Of a stretch of 64,000 bases of DNA, positions 1-7,237 are shown piece after piece. The position numbers and the translations under genes are program-made. Under the pieces are notes generated by a model. That model searched no databases. It was not told the origin of the DNA and was given only the letters and a program-made list of their open reading frames with translations. How positions within the stretch are numbered: position 1 is the first letter of the stretch; the number at the start of each line of letters is the position of its first letter. The stretch lies in contig CATYOF010000002.1 of assembly GCA_958410215.1 (NCBI GenBank), positions 1 through 64,000 of the forward strand, given 5' to 3'. Source of the DNA: an uncultured Cryptobacterium sp. (GTDB taxonomy: Bacteria > Actinomycetota > Coriobacteriia > Coriobacteriales > Eggerthellaceae).

Positions 1-4
1 CCGT

Positions 5-30
5 GCCGCCTCGTTGAAAAACGGGGCGGC
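5..30. terminator. GC-rich hairpin at window edge
   Basis: An 11-bp stem (one G-T pair) at 5-15 and 20-30 closes on a GAAA tetraloop. It lies just beyond the stop of the minus-strand SRAP gene. Neither strand has a clear T-tract, so it may be a weak terminator for that gene or for a gene left of the window. Confidence 0.4.
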
Positions 31-73
31 TTACACCACTTTTCGGGACACGATTGATAGTGGCGTAAAGAAA

Positions 74-739
74 CTACTTGAAGCTGTTGCTCAAGTGATT
101 TTTATTACCGCTCTGGGATTGATAGTTCTCAGCTGGGCTGGCTATTAGTGGGATATTGTTGCGATCTGCAAGCGAGCCAAAGTTTTCGCTAAGCCAAATG
201 CGTGATTCACCTCGTCCAAGAACTAAAGGCATTCGGTTATGGATAGGTGCCATAAAATTGTTAGGCTCGGTTGTTACAACAGAAAAGCGGCCGTCTAAAT
301 AAACCCCTGCCAAAAGAAATGCTTTGGCGCCGTTATAGGTAATGCGATAAAGCCTATGGATAGGCTTGCCAGTTTTAGGGCTATATTCAATATTGGTATG
401 GTGGTTTTCGTAAAACGCATGCACAGGAACTAGACAGCGTCCGTGGCGAATAGCTTTCGCCCATAATCCCGTTTTCGATTCGTATTGCTGCAGGGCGGTT
501 TCTAATCGGGTGTTGAAGTAAAGCTTGCGGTTATCGTCTAAGGCAAAACCCCAAGAGGCAGTTTGCATCTGCAATTTCCCTTCAGCATTTGGCAGGAATA
601 GGGGCACCAGGGATCCAGGAAAGGCATCTTTTATTTTTGCTTCGGGTTCATCAGGAATGTGCGCACCGCCGGTTTCAAGAAGCTGATCTAACGTCATTTG
701 CGCTTCAGATATGGAAAACGGGGTAAAACGTTTACACAT
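74..739 (-). CDS. SOS response-associated peptidase (SRAP/YedK/HMCES family)
   Basis: The product is a 221-residue SRAP protein. The family caps abasic sites in single-stranded DNA by a thiazolidine link from Cys2. I chose the internal ATG at 737-739 over an upstream TTG because it places Cys at position 2 (MCKRF; most members read MCGR), which is essential once Met is removed. Other expected active-site residues are visible: Asn76 in FNTRLE, Glu111 in HAFYE and His167 in IHNRMP. They match Asn75, Glu105 and His160 of E. coli YedK. Length is normal. It follows the hydrolase gene by 24 bp and may be its co-transcribed partner. No strong Shine-Dalgarno precedes this start. Confidence 0.9.
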   Translation of the reverse strand: MCKRFTPFSISEAQMTLDQLLETGGAHIPDEPEAKIKDAFPGSLVPLFLPNAEGKLQMQTASWGFALDDNRKLYFNTRLETALQQYESKTGLWAKAIRHGRCLVPVHAFYENHHTNIEYSPKTGKPIHRLYRITYNGAKAFLLAGVYLDGRFSVVTTEPNNFMAPIHNRMPLVLGRGESRIWLSENFGSLADRNNIPLIASPAENYQSQSGNKNHLSNSFK

Positions 740-763
740 AATTAATCGGTCCAATAAGCAATA

Positions 764-1756
764 TTACTTCACATGTTCTTTGAGCCAATCGCAAATTAAA
801 TCAGCGATCTGACGGCTATTGTTTTCCATCATAAGAGCATGAGTATTGCCGTATATTCCCCTGTCGGGCAAATACATCCATTCGGTATCACAGCCGGCCG
901 CTTTTAAGTGCTCATATAAATGCTTCATGCTACCTTCATAGGCATATTGACCAGGCCAGTAATAGCCATCAATTTTGTACCTATCTTCCAGAAAGTCTCC
1001 GTAAACAAATAAGGTAGGGATGCCCTCAAGAGCTGAAACATCGCGCTCATTTGGGTCGAGTGTTGAGGAGCTTTCTAAAAGCACAATGCCACGAATATTT
1101 TCGGGACAAGTTAGTGCTGCTTCTAAAGAAAATAGACCTCCCTGGCTATGCGCCAGAATGATACAGCCATCGGTCATACTTTTAAAATAATCGTTGTATG
1201 CCGCTTGTACCATTTCGTTGGAAGTGGTCCAGCGTGGCACTTGCTGCTTCATGAATTGGTCGTATTGAGAATAATCAAACCTGCTTCCTTCAAAAGGAAC
1301 GCCAGGTTTTGGTCCTAAACGATACGTAGTCCAGCGTTCGTCGTAGCTCATGAACATAGGTTCGCCATCGTTGATTTCAGGAAATTGCGCCCATGAAGAA
1401 CGACCACGCTCAACACCATCAGAAACATTTACGTTAAAGCCATTTTGCAAAAACATGAAAGACCAACCGGGACCACCATCTTGGGTTGATTCCCATAGAG
1501 CTCCACTTGCTCCTCCTCCATGCACCATGCACACAGGATAAGGAAGTACGGGGTTGGCAAGACGGGTGTATAGCACATACATCTGGCCAGCCTGAAAATC
1601 ACCATTAGGGTCATAGTCAACTGGAGGGCCACCAGGCCAAAGCGAAATTCGCTTCATATCGCTACCTTCAATGGTTACTTTTTTGCCACCAATGTGGTAA
1701 CTACCATGGGCAATAATTTCAACAGGTATTTTAGGACTACTCGTTGCCGTGCTCAT
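764..1756 (-). CDS. alpha/beta hydrolase (esterase-like)
   Basis: A 330-residue alpha/beta-hydrolase. HGGG at 79-82 is a likely oxyanion-hole motif, and AHSQGG carries the nucleophile Ser204. A late NTHALM segment probably supplies the catalytic His. There is no signal peptide, so it is probably cytoplasmic. The start at 1754-1756 is preferred over an upstream ATG at 1817-1819 because an AGAAAGG ribosome binding site sits 7-8 bases before it. The substrate is unknown; relatives are annotated as esterases or generic hydrolases. A 14-bp perfect hairpin with a T-run lies in its leader at 1827-1863, suggesting attenuation. Confidence 0.8.
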   Translation of the reverse strand: MSTATSSPKIPVEIIAHGSYHIGGKKVTIEGSDMKRISLWPGGPPVDYDPNGDFQAGQMYVLYTRLANPVLPYPVCMVHGGGASGALWESTQDGGPGWSFMFLQNGFNVNVSDGVERGRSSWAQFPEINDGEPMFMSYDERWTTYRLGPKPGVPFEGSRFDYSQYDQFMKQQVPRWTTSNEMVQAAYNDYFKSMTDGCIILAHSQGGLFSLEAALTCPENIRGIVLLESSSTLDPNERDVSALEGIPTLFVYGDFLEDRYKIDGYYWPGQYAYEGSMKHLYEHLKAAGCDTEWMYLPDRGIYGNTHALMMENNSRQIADLICDWLKEHVK

Positions 1757-1826
1757 CAAGGTGCCTTTCTCGTACTCTGTTGATTTTAGGGCAAAGCGTT
1801 CTTTCTTTAACCAATGCATTAAAAAG

Positions 1827-1863
1827 ACAGCTAACTATTTTCGAAATGGAAATAGTTAGCTGT
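1827..1863 (-). terminator. intrinsic-terminator-like hairpin in the hydrolase leader
   Basis: Perfect 14-bp arms at 1827-1840 and 1850-1863 enclose a 9-nt loop. On the minus strand the hairpin is followed by CTTTTT. It sits about 70 bases upstream of the hydrolase start, and no minus-strand gene ends before it. It is therefore either an attenuator or the end of a short leader RNA; a protein-binding palindrome is also possible. Confidence 0.6.
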
Positions 1864-1962
1864 GCGGGATTAAAGTCATTAATTTGCTTGGCTTGTTTTA
1901 GCCAGTTGGCTTCGTTGCAACAGGGCGACACTGACGTATAAGGACGATGCGGGCGTCAGAGC

Positions 1963-2003
1963 GCGACACTGTCGCGACAGGTTGGTGTCGCTGTCGCCTT
2001 TTT
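1963..2003 (+). promoter_or_regulatory. alternating GCGACA hairpins ending in a T-run, upstream of the nitrilase gene
   Basis: GCGACAG at 1974-1980 pairs with CTGTCGC at 1991-1997, followed by TTTTT at 1999-2003, as in an intrinsic terminator. A competing pair, GCGACAC at 1963-1969 with GTGTCGC at 1985-1991, would break it, and CTGTCGCGACAG at 1969-1980 is itself a perfect palindrome. The arrangement resembles a terminator/antiterminator switch for the gene at 2225. The rest of 1864-2224 has several GGATAC-like repeats (2095-2130) but no gene I can support. Confidence 0.4.
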
Positions 2004-2224
2004 GCGTCAAACAAAGGCATCACAGAATCCATCAGGGTTTTTGATTTAGAGGAAATGGTTAAGCAATCCGATAGATACCACAACGACACAAATCGGATAC
2101 TAAAAGGATACAAAACAGATACCCGTATGACATCAAGAAATAATCGAATAGTTTTTGCTCTGTAACACATGCTTCAGAAAATAAAAGCACCCACTGGTAC
2201 CGTCGAGAAGAAAGGAAACAGATC

Positions 2225-4573
2225 ATGGGTGCGGCTGATTTTATGCAGAAAAAGCGGCGTGCTGTGTCAGTGAACATTTTTAAGCTCGCATCGACGCACA
2301 CTTCAATAGGCATTTTGGCAAAGCAGTATACGGTAACGGTTCTCTTTGTAATAGTTACAATATGCGCAGGTTTTTTCTGCTCACCCCAAAACGCATATGC
2401 GGATAGTTCAAATCCAACCGTTGCGGTGGTTAATTTTCAACCTTCATGGGGAGATGTAGATGCAAATGTCCAGCAAATGAAAGCTTACCTTGCTCAGGCT
2501 GATGAACAAGATGCTGATATTGTTCTTTTCCCGGAAATGTGCATAACAGGATACGTGTCAACTGATGATTTATCTTCTCCTGAAGCTAAAATGGCCGTTG
2601 ATAATGCAGAAAGTGCTGATGGTCCTGTTGCTACAGAAGTATCTCAACTTGCTCAAAAGTATGACATGTGGGTTGTATATGGGAATACGGAATTAATTTC
2701 TGGCGATGAATCCCATGCCTATAATTCGGCGTTTGCTTGCTCTCCGGACGGAGTAGTTTCGACGTACCAAAAAATTCACCCAGTTGAAGGGGCGTGGTGC
2801 GCACCGGGCGCAAATCCTATGATTCTTTCAACAGAATGGGGCAAGATTGGTGTAAACATTTGCTATGACACGTATGCGGTTCCAGAACTGGAACGCTACT
2901 ATGCTGCACAAGGATGCAAGATGATTTTAAACCCTACAGCAACTTCAAGGGGTTATGATTCTAAAACAGGGGATTCAACAGTATGGCAAAAATATTTCAC
3001 TGATCGCATTGATAACATTGCCATACGAGATGGCATATATGTAGCAAGCGCTAACTTAGCTGGCTATGATGGATCCCACTACACCTTCCCAGGAGGAAGT
3101 AGCGTAATAGGGCCTTCTGGATCAAGCGGAACTAAGAATTTCCAAAAATGTTATATCGGTTCACCTGCTGAAGACAACGCAGGCATATATGTGGGGACAG
3201 TTGATTTTTCTTTAGCGACAGCGACAGATATTCTACAAAGCGAAAACTTTAAACCCAATCTTTATACCCAATGGTATAACGATTTAGCCAATGATGGCGC
3301 AGCAGATAAATATGCCTCTCCAAGTGCTGCTTCAGCGAAAATTGCAACGGTTAACTTTCAGCCGACATTTGGAAATAAAGAGGCAAATTTTGAATCGATG
3401 AAGAATTACATAGAAGAAGCTGCAGCAAATGGTGTGAACATTTTGGTTTTCCCGGAAATGGCCTTAACGGGCTATGCGGCAACTTCTAATGAAGGAGATG
3501 CTAATGGACAAGCGGTGGTAGATATTGCTGAACCTGCTGATGGCAAGTACGCAACTGCCATTGCCGAATTGGCTAAACAGTATGATATGTATATTGTGTT
3601 TGGTACTGCTGAGCCTATTTCGGGCGATACAGCCCATGCCTACAATTCAGCGTTTGTAGCCAGTCCTAATGCTTCCGTGCAGTCATATCGTAAAATTGCT
3701 CCCGTTGAAGGTCCTTGGTGCACTGCTGGCGAAGATCCACTTATTGTTGATACGCCTTATGGCGCTATGGGTATTTCTATTTGCAAGGATACCTATGGCT
3801 ATCCTGAATTGGCGCGTTATTACATGGTTAAAGGTTGTACTTACCTGATTAATCCAACAGCTAGAACAGGCACTGATGCGGGATGGGAAAACCTTTATAC
3901 CAATGCGTTAGAAAATTTGGCAGATCAAGACAAAATGATTGTTATTTCGGCTGATTTGTGTGGCGCGGATTTGGATGCTCCTGCTGAACAAGCTTCGTGG
4001 GGGTCTTACTCTGGTGGTAGTGGAATTTGCGCTCCGCTAAACAGCGCTGAAAACGGCTCTTACGTTACCACATGGGGCAGTTTTAAGTCTGACCCTTCAA
4101 ATATAGGAATGGTCACAGCGGAAATTTCGTTTGACAAGTTATGGCTTGGTAACGGAGATGCTATAACTGGATTTAATCCTTCTCTTTATGCTGAAATGTA
4201 TTCTGGGGCAACTTTCACTAATCCTTCCGTAACGATACCTGCAGAAAGCGAAAACCCAGGCGAAGGCAACAATCCAAACGATGATAACAAAGATACTAAT
4301 AACACCGATTCTAATAAGGATAACAACTCTAATACCACAACAGAAGCTTCCGATAATTCCGGTGAAGACAAGGATGGGTCTAAAACGGAAACTCAACCCG
4401 CATCAGATAATTCTGGAAATAGCGCAGATTCGCTTCCGGTAACTGGCGACAATAATCTGCTCATTCCAATTGCTGCAATCGCAGTTATTGCGGCAGGTGG
4501 TGCTACAACAGCAGGAGTTATGTATTATTACAAAAAGAGAAATGAGGACTACCGAAATAACCGTGCTGCATAA
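2225..4573 (+). CDS. cell-wall-anchored tandem nitrilase-fold amidohydrolase
   Basis: A 782-residue secreted protein. Residues 36-59 form a signal peptide ending AYA. Two complete carbon-nitrogen hydrolase domains follow, about 64-360 and 371-690. Both keep the Glu-Lys-Cys triad with identical spacing: Glu104/Lys183/Cys213 (FPEM, YQKI, NICYD) and Glu411/Lys490/Cys520 (FPEM, YRKI, SICKD). A Ser/Asn/Asp-rich linker leads to LPVTG at 737-741, a hydrophobic segment and a KKR tail, so a sortase should anchor it to the wall. Nitrilase-fold enzymes hydrolyse amides, nitriles or carbamoyl groups; most are single-domain and cytoplasmic. GAAAGGA lies 8 bases before the ATG. A role in releasing amino acids or ammonia from external amides is inference. 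Confidence 0.9.
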   Translation: MGAADFMQKKRRAVSVNIFKLASTHTSIGILAKQYTVTVLFVIVTICAGFFCSPQNAYADSSNPTVAVVNFQPSWGDVDANVQQMKAYLAQADEQDADIVLFPEMCITGYVSTDDLSSPEAKMAVDNAESADGPVATEVSQLAQKYDMWVVYGNTELISGDESHAYNSAFACSPDGVVSTYQKIHPVEGAWCAPGANPMILSTEWGKIGVNICYDTYAVPELERYYAAQGCKMILNPTATSRGYDSKTGDSTVWQKYFTDRIDNIAIRDGIYVASANLAGYDGSHYTFPGGSSVIGPSGSSGTKNFQKCYIGSPAEDNAGIYVGTVDFSLATATDILQSENFKPNLYTQWYNDLANDGAADKYASPSAASAKIATVNFQPTFGNKEANFESMKNYIEEAAANGVNILVFPEMALTGYAATSNEGDANGQAVVDIAEPADGKYATAIAELAKQYDMYIVFGTAEPISGDTAHAYNSAFVASPNASVQSYRKIAPVEGPWCTAGEDPLIVDTPYGAMGISICKDTYGYPELARYYMVKGCTYLINPTARTGTDAGWENLYTNALENLADQDKMIVISADLCGADLDAPAEQASWGSYSGGSGICAPLNSAENGSYVTTWGSFKSDPSNIGMVTAEISFDKLWLGNGDAITGFNPSLYAEMYSGATFTNPSVTIPAESENPGEGNNPNDDNKDTNNTDSNKDNNSNTTTEASDNSGEDKDGSKTETQPASDNSGNSADSLPVTGDNNLLIPIAAIAVIAAGGATTAGVMYYYKKRNEDYRNNRAA

Positions 4574-4704
4574 AACAATTGAAACCAACATGGCAATAAA
4601 CGTATAAGTCTGAAAACAATACGGAGAAGCGTAAGAATGGCAAACGAGGGCCATACTAGGACATGGAACTTCGAACCATTTTCCTATAACCCTCAAGCAA
4701 CAAT

Positions 4705-4742
4705 AATAAGCAGCAGTTTGAGAAATCAAGCTGCTGCTTATT
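4705..4742. terminator. strong terminator between convergent genes
   Basis: A 17-bp stem (one wobble pair) at 4705-4721 and 4726-4742 carries a GAAA loop. AGAGTTTTAG follows on the plus strand. It lies between the convergent nitrilase and macrodomain genes and can serve the nitrilase transcript and possibly both. Confidence 0.85.
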
Positions 4743-4780
4743 AGAGTTTTAGGGGGTAAAGTCATTTTGCTTGTTGCAGA

Positions 4781-5701
4781 CTAAAACCCCAGGAGCTTCT
4801 TGTAAATTTCTTCGTCTGAATCAAGGAATACATTGAAAACAACAGTAGGTAAGGGGCTGCTTGATAAAGCCGTGGTATTTACCGTGGCATTTGTAGATGC
4901 TGGCGATTCACTTGGTGTGTTCTTTAAAGATTCTGCTTCGTGTTCATCCAGCCATTCTCGAATCGTAGCTACAGCAATTTTCGCTGCCTCTTCGGCGGGG
5001 AAGCCGAATACGCCGGTACTAATGCAGCAAAAAGCAATGGACCTGTCACCCGCTTCGACCGTAGCGTCTAAACAGCTGCGATAGCTTGAAGCTAACTGTT
5101 CGCGCAACTTGTCAGTTACCGCGCCATTAGCGATGGGTCCAACCGTGTGAATAATGTGTTTAGCAGGTAGATTGTAGCCGGGAGTTATTTTGGCCTGTCC
5201 AGTAGGTTCTTCGTGCCCCTGCTCTATCATCATGCGAGCACATTCGTAGCGAAGTTGTATGCCTGCGAAGGTATGAATAGCGTTATCGATACAGTAGTGG
5301 AGTGGCGCCCAGCAACCAGTCATGCCCGAATTGGCGGCATTCACAATGGCATCGGTTGCAAGAGTGGTAATGTCGCCTTTCCAAAGGCGAAGGCGCGAAT
5401 CAAGCGGCGTAGGCTCCAAATTGTCCACGGTGGCAATCCCTGCATCGTGGATCATGCCTTGCAGTAACTCATCCTGTGCTGCCAACAAATCAGCATCGGC
5501 ACGCCAGGGCTCGCGAACATTTACCAGCGCACGAAAAGCAAGCCAGAGCTGGGTGGTAGTGGCGCTGTCAGTCTCTATTGCTGCGCGATCAGGAACAATA
5601 TCAAGAAGTGCTTGAGTAATATAACCGCCGTTATCCAGACGCTCTTTCATAAGACGCTTTACTAAATATAAGCACAAGGCATGCTTGCGAGATTCGTCCA
5701 T
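4781..5701 (-). CDS. Zn-type macrodomain protein (ADP-ribose hydrolase)
   Basis: A 306-residue protein with a macrodomain from about residue 110 to 255. The ADP-ribose loop reads GDIT...DAIVNAANS, and the glycine-rich loop reads STGVFGFP. The insert GCWAPLHYCIDNAIH carries the Cys/His/Cys pattern of zinc-containing macrodomains, a class known from SirTM operons where they reverse lipoylation-dependent ADP-ribosylation. No sirtuin, GcvH-like protein or lipoate ligase lies nearby, so the partner is unknown. The N-terminal 100 residues are helical, as usual for the family. AAGGA lies 6 bases before the ATG. Confidence 0.88.
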   Translation of the reverse strand: MDESRKHALCLYLVKRLMKERLDNGGYITQALLDIVPDRAAIETDSATTTQLWLAFRALVNVREPWRADADLLAAQDELLQGMIHDAGIATVDNLEPTPLDSRLRLWKGDITTLATDAIVNAANSGMTGCWAPLHYCIDNAIHTFAGIQLRYECARMMIEQGHEEPTGQAKITPGYNLPAKHIIHTVGPIANGAVTDKLREQLASSYRSCLDATVEAGDRSIAFCCISTGVFGFPAEEAAKIAVATIREWLDEHEAESLKNTPSESPASTNATVNTTALSSSPLPTVVFNVFLDSDEEIYKKLLGF

Positions 5702-5807
5702 AGCGTATCCTTTCGAAACCTGTACTAATTATAGAGGGCTATCACTTGTGGCTTAATGAGTGAAAAGTAGGTGGTTGGTAAGTCTCATGGTGTCGCAAAG
5801 AAGTAAA

Positions 5808-5854
5808 TGGCTATAACTCCAGCCAATAACGGTTATCGGGTGTGCCTATAGCCA
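5808..5854 (+). other. hairpin in the 5.7-6.25 kb intergenic region
   Basis: TGGCTATA at 5808-5815 pairs with TATAGCCA at 5847-5854. Inside, ATAAC/GTTAT or GGCT/AGCC can pair alternatively. GTCGCAAAG just upstream faintly recalls a c-di-GMP-I aptamer, but the rest of that consensus is missing. It is the first of several hairpins before metQ. Confidence 0.35.
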
Positions 5855-5930
5855 GCATTCGGGTTTATGGATTAACACTCAACCGGAAAACCTAGTAGGA
5901 TTAAACACCGTCAATTTAAGTTCTGTAAAC

Positions 5931-5978
5931 TCGATCATTTCATCAGAAATGTCGAACTGCATGGGTTGAAAAGACCCA
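5931..5978 (+). other. two consecutive hairpins upstream of metQ
   Basis: CATTTC/GAAATG with a flanking TCGA/TCGA pair forms one stem-loop at 5931-5955. TGGGT/ACCCA with a 7-nt loop forms another at 5962-5978. Both lie between the macrodomain gene and metQ and are part of the same structured region. Confidence 0.35.
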
Positions 5979-6013
5979 GAAGCTCAATACAAGAACTAAA
6001 TACGTCGAAAGGA

Positions 6014-6100
6014 GGACTTGTGAGCTGCTTTGCAAAAGAACAATTGCGCAACTGCAATCGATACAACGAACGAATGCGAATGTATCGAATGTACAAGTCC
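6014..6100 (+). ncRNA. candidate structured leader (multi-helix junction) before metQ
   Basis: GGACTTGT at 6014-6021 can pair with ACAAGTCC at 6093-6100, closing a domain with at least two inner stems: TTGCA/TGCAA (6030-6034 with 6053-6057) and TCGATAC/GTATCGA (6058-6064 with 6082-6088). The closing stem covers the ribosome binding site and start of the small ORF at 6020. A further stem, GGTAAAGT/ACTTTATC, lies at about 6120-6160. I do not recognise a SAM, T-box or other known riboswitch core. Position suggests control of metQ. Confidence 0.4.
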
Positions 6101-6124
6101 AACGACGTGCAAGGGGTAAGGTAA
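6020..6124 (+). CDS. candidate 34-aa Met-containing leader peptide
   Basis: A GTG-initiated ORF of 34 codons follows AAAGGAGG with only 4 bases of spacing. It contains three Met codons within six residues (ERMRMYRMYK). It ends about 130 bases before metQ, which encodes a probable methionine-binding lipoprotein, so a ribosome-stalling leader is conceivable. Its ribosome binding site lies inside a predicted stem. Chance occurrence cannot be excluded. Confidence 0.3.
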   Translation: MSCFAKEQLRNCNRYNERMRMYRMYKSNDVQGVR

Positions 6125-6251
6125 AGTCGTCGTCTGTTCTTAGGTGACAGTTACTTTATCTGCGGTCGAGATTAGACAAACTCCCGCCAATGACTTCAAA
6201 CACTCCTTGGTTTTCAATTTTTTGTTCGCATTTCTCTGAAAGGAAAACCCC

Positions 6252-7109
6252 ATGACAAAGTTCATCCCCCGTAAACTATTTGCCGTTCTTACTGTTGCAG
6301 TAGCCCTTTGCGCAGCGCTTGCGCTTACTGGATGCAGTGGTGGTTCTACCGATTCTGCGTCTGAAGATTCTGGCGACAAAACAATCAAAGTTGCCGCCGT
6401 ACCTACCCCTCATGCTGAAATCTTAAACAATGTGGTAAAGCCCATCCTGGAAAAAGAAGGCTACACGTTGGAGGTAACGGAATTTACTGATTACGTTCAG
6501 CCTAATACGGCAACCGAAGATGGCGAAGTTGATGCTAACTATTTCCAGCATGGTCCCTACTTGGAAAACTTCAACGCCGAACGTGGCACCTATTTGGTAA
6601 GCGTAACGGCTGTTCATTATGAGCCTTTGGCAATTTATCCTGGCAAGGTAAGCTCTTTGGATGATTTGCAGGACGGCGCAACGGTTGCTGTTCCTAACGA
6701 TCCTACTAACGAAGCTCGCGCACTTTTGCTTCTTCAGCAGGAAGGTCTTATTACTCTGGCTGATGGCGTAGGCGTAAACGCAACCATCAATGATATTGTG
6801 GACAACCCAAAGAATCTTCAGCTTGAAGAACTTGAAGCAGCCGTAGTACCTACCGTATTGGCCGACGTAGACGTTGCTTGCATTAACGCAAACTATGCTA
6901 TTGAAGCTGGCCTTACGGTAAATGATGATGCTTTAGCAGTTGAAAGCGCCGATGGTGATGCGGCAAAAACTTATGCAAACCTGCTGGTGGTAAAGGAAGG
7001 TAACGAAAACAATGAAGACATTCAGGCACTGGCAAAAGCCCTGAACTCCGACGAAGTTCGTGACTACATTAACGACAATTACCAAGGATCCGTACTACCA
7101 GTATTCTAA
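6252..7109 (+). CDS. metQ: MetQ/NlpA-family substrate-binding lipoprotein
   Basis: A 285-residue lipoprotein: a hydrophobic signal peptide ends in the lipobox LTGC, with the lipidated Cys at residue 28. The mature part matches the NLPA family that feeds D- or L-methionine to MetNI ABC importers, including VPTPHAEIL near the start and YFQHGPYLENFN. Length fits the family. No metN or metI is adjacent, so the ATPase and permease must be elsewhere. GAAAGGA sits 7 bases before the ATG. The structured leader upstream suggests RNA-level control. Methionine as substrate is inferred from the family. Confidence 0.88.
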   Translation: MTKFIPRKLFAVLTVAVALCAALALTGCSGGSTDSASEDSGDKTIKVAAVPTPHAEILNNVVKPILEKEGYTLEVTEFTDYVQPNTATEDGEVDANYFQHGPYLENFNAERGTYLVSVTAVHYEPLAIYPGKVSSLDDLQDGATVAVPNDPTNEARALLLLQQEGLITLADGVGVNATINDIVDNPKNLQLEELEAAVVPTVLADVDVACINANYAIEAGLTVNDDALAVESADGDAAKTYANLLVVKEGNENNEDIQALAKALNSDEVRDYINDNYQGSVLPVF

Positions 7110-7129
7110 GTAGTCAAAAAGACAGTTTG

Positions 7130-7157
7130 GAAGGCCGTCCGAAGGGCGGCCTTCTTT
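7130..7157 (+). terminator. terminator of metQ
   Basis: An 11-bp stem (one wobble) at 7130-7140 and 7144-7154 has a GAA loop and a short TTT tail. It is placed 20 bases after the metQ stop. Confidence 0.75.
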
Positions 7158-7237
7158 GACGTAGAATAGTGCAAAACTAAAAAGTATGTTTAAAAGTGTG
7201 CTTAATAAAGAAATGTATATAAAGGAGGAACCCCAAC

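Noticed and set aside
1898..2170. 90-codon minus-strand and 72-codon plus-strand frames between hydrolase and nitrilase genes
   Set aside because: No ribosome binding site or recognisable motif, and they overlap hairpin-rich DNA.
5761..5860. c-di-GMP-I riboswitch
   Set aside because: Only a GCAAAG-like stretch matches; the tetraloop receptor, GAAA hairpin and closing helices are not found.
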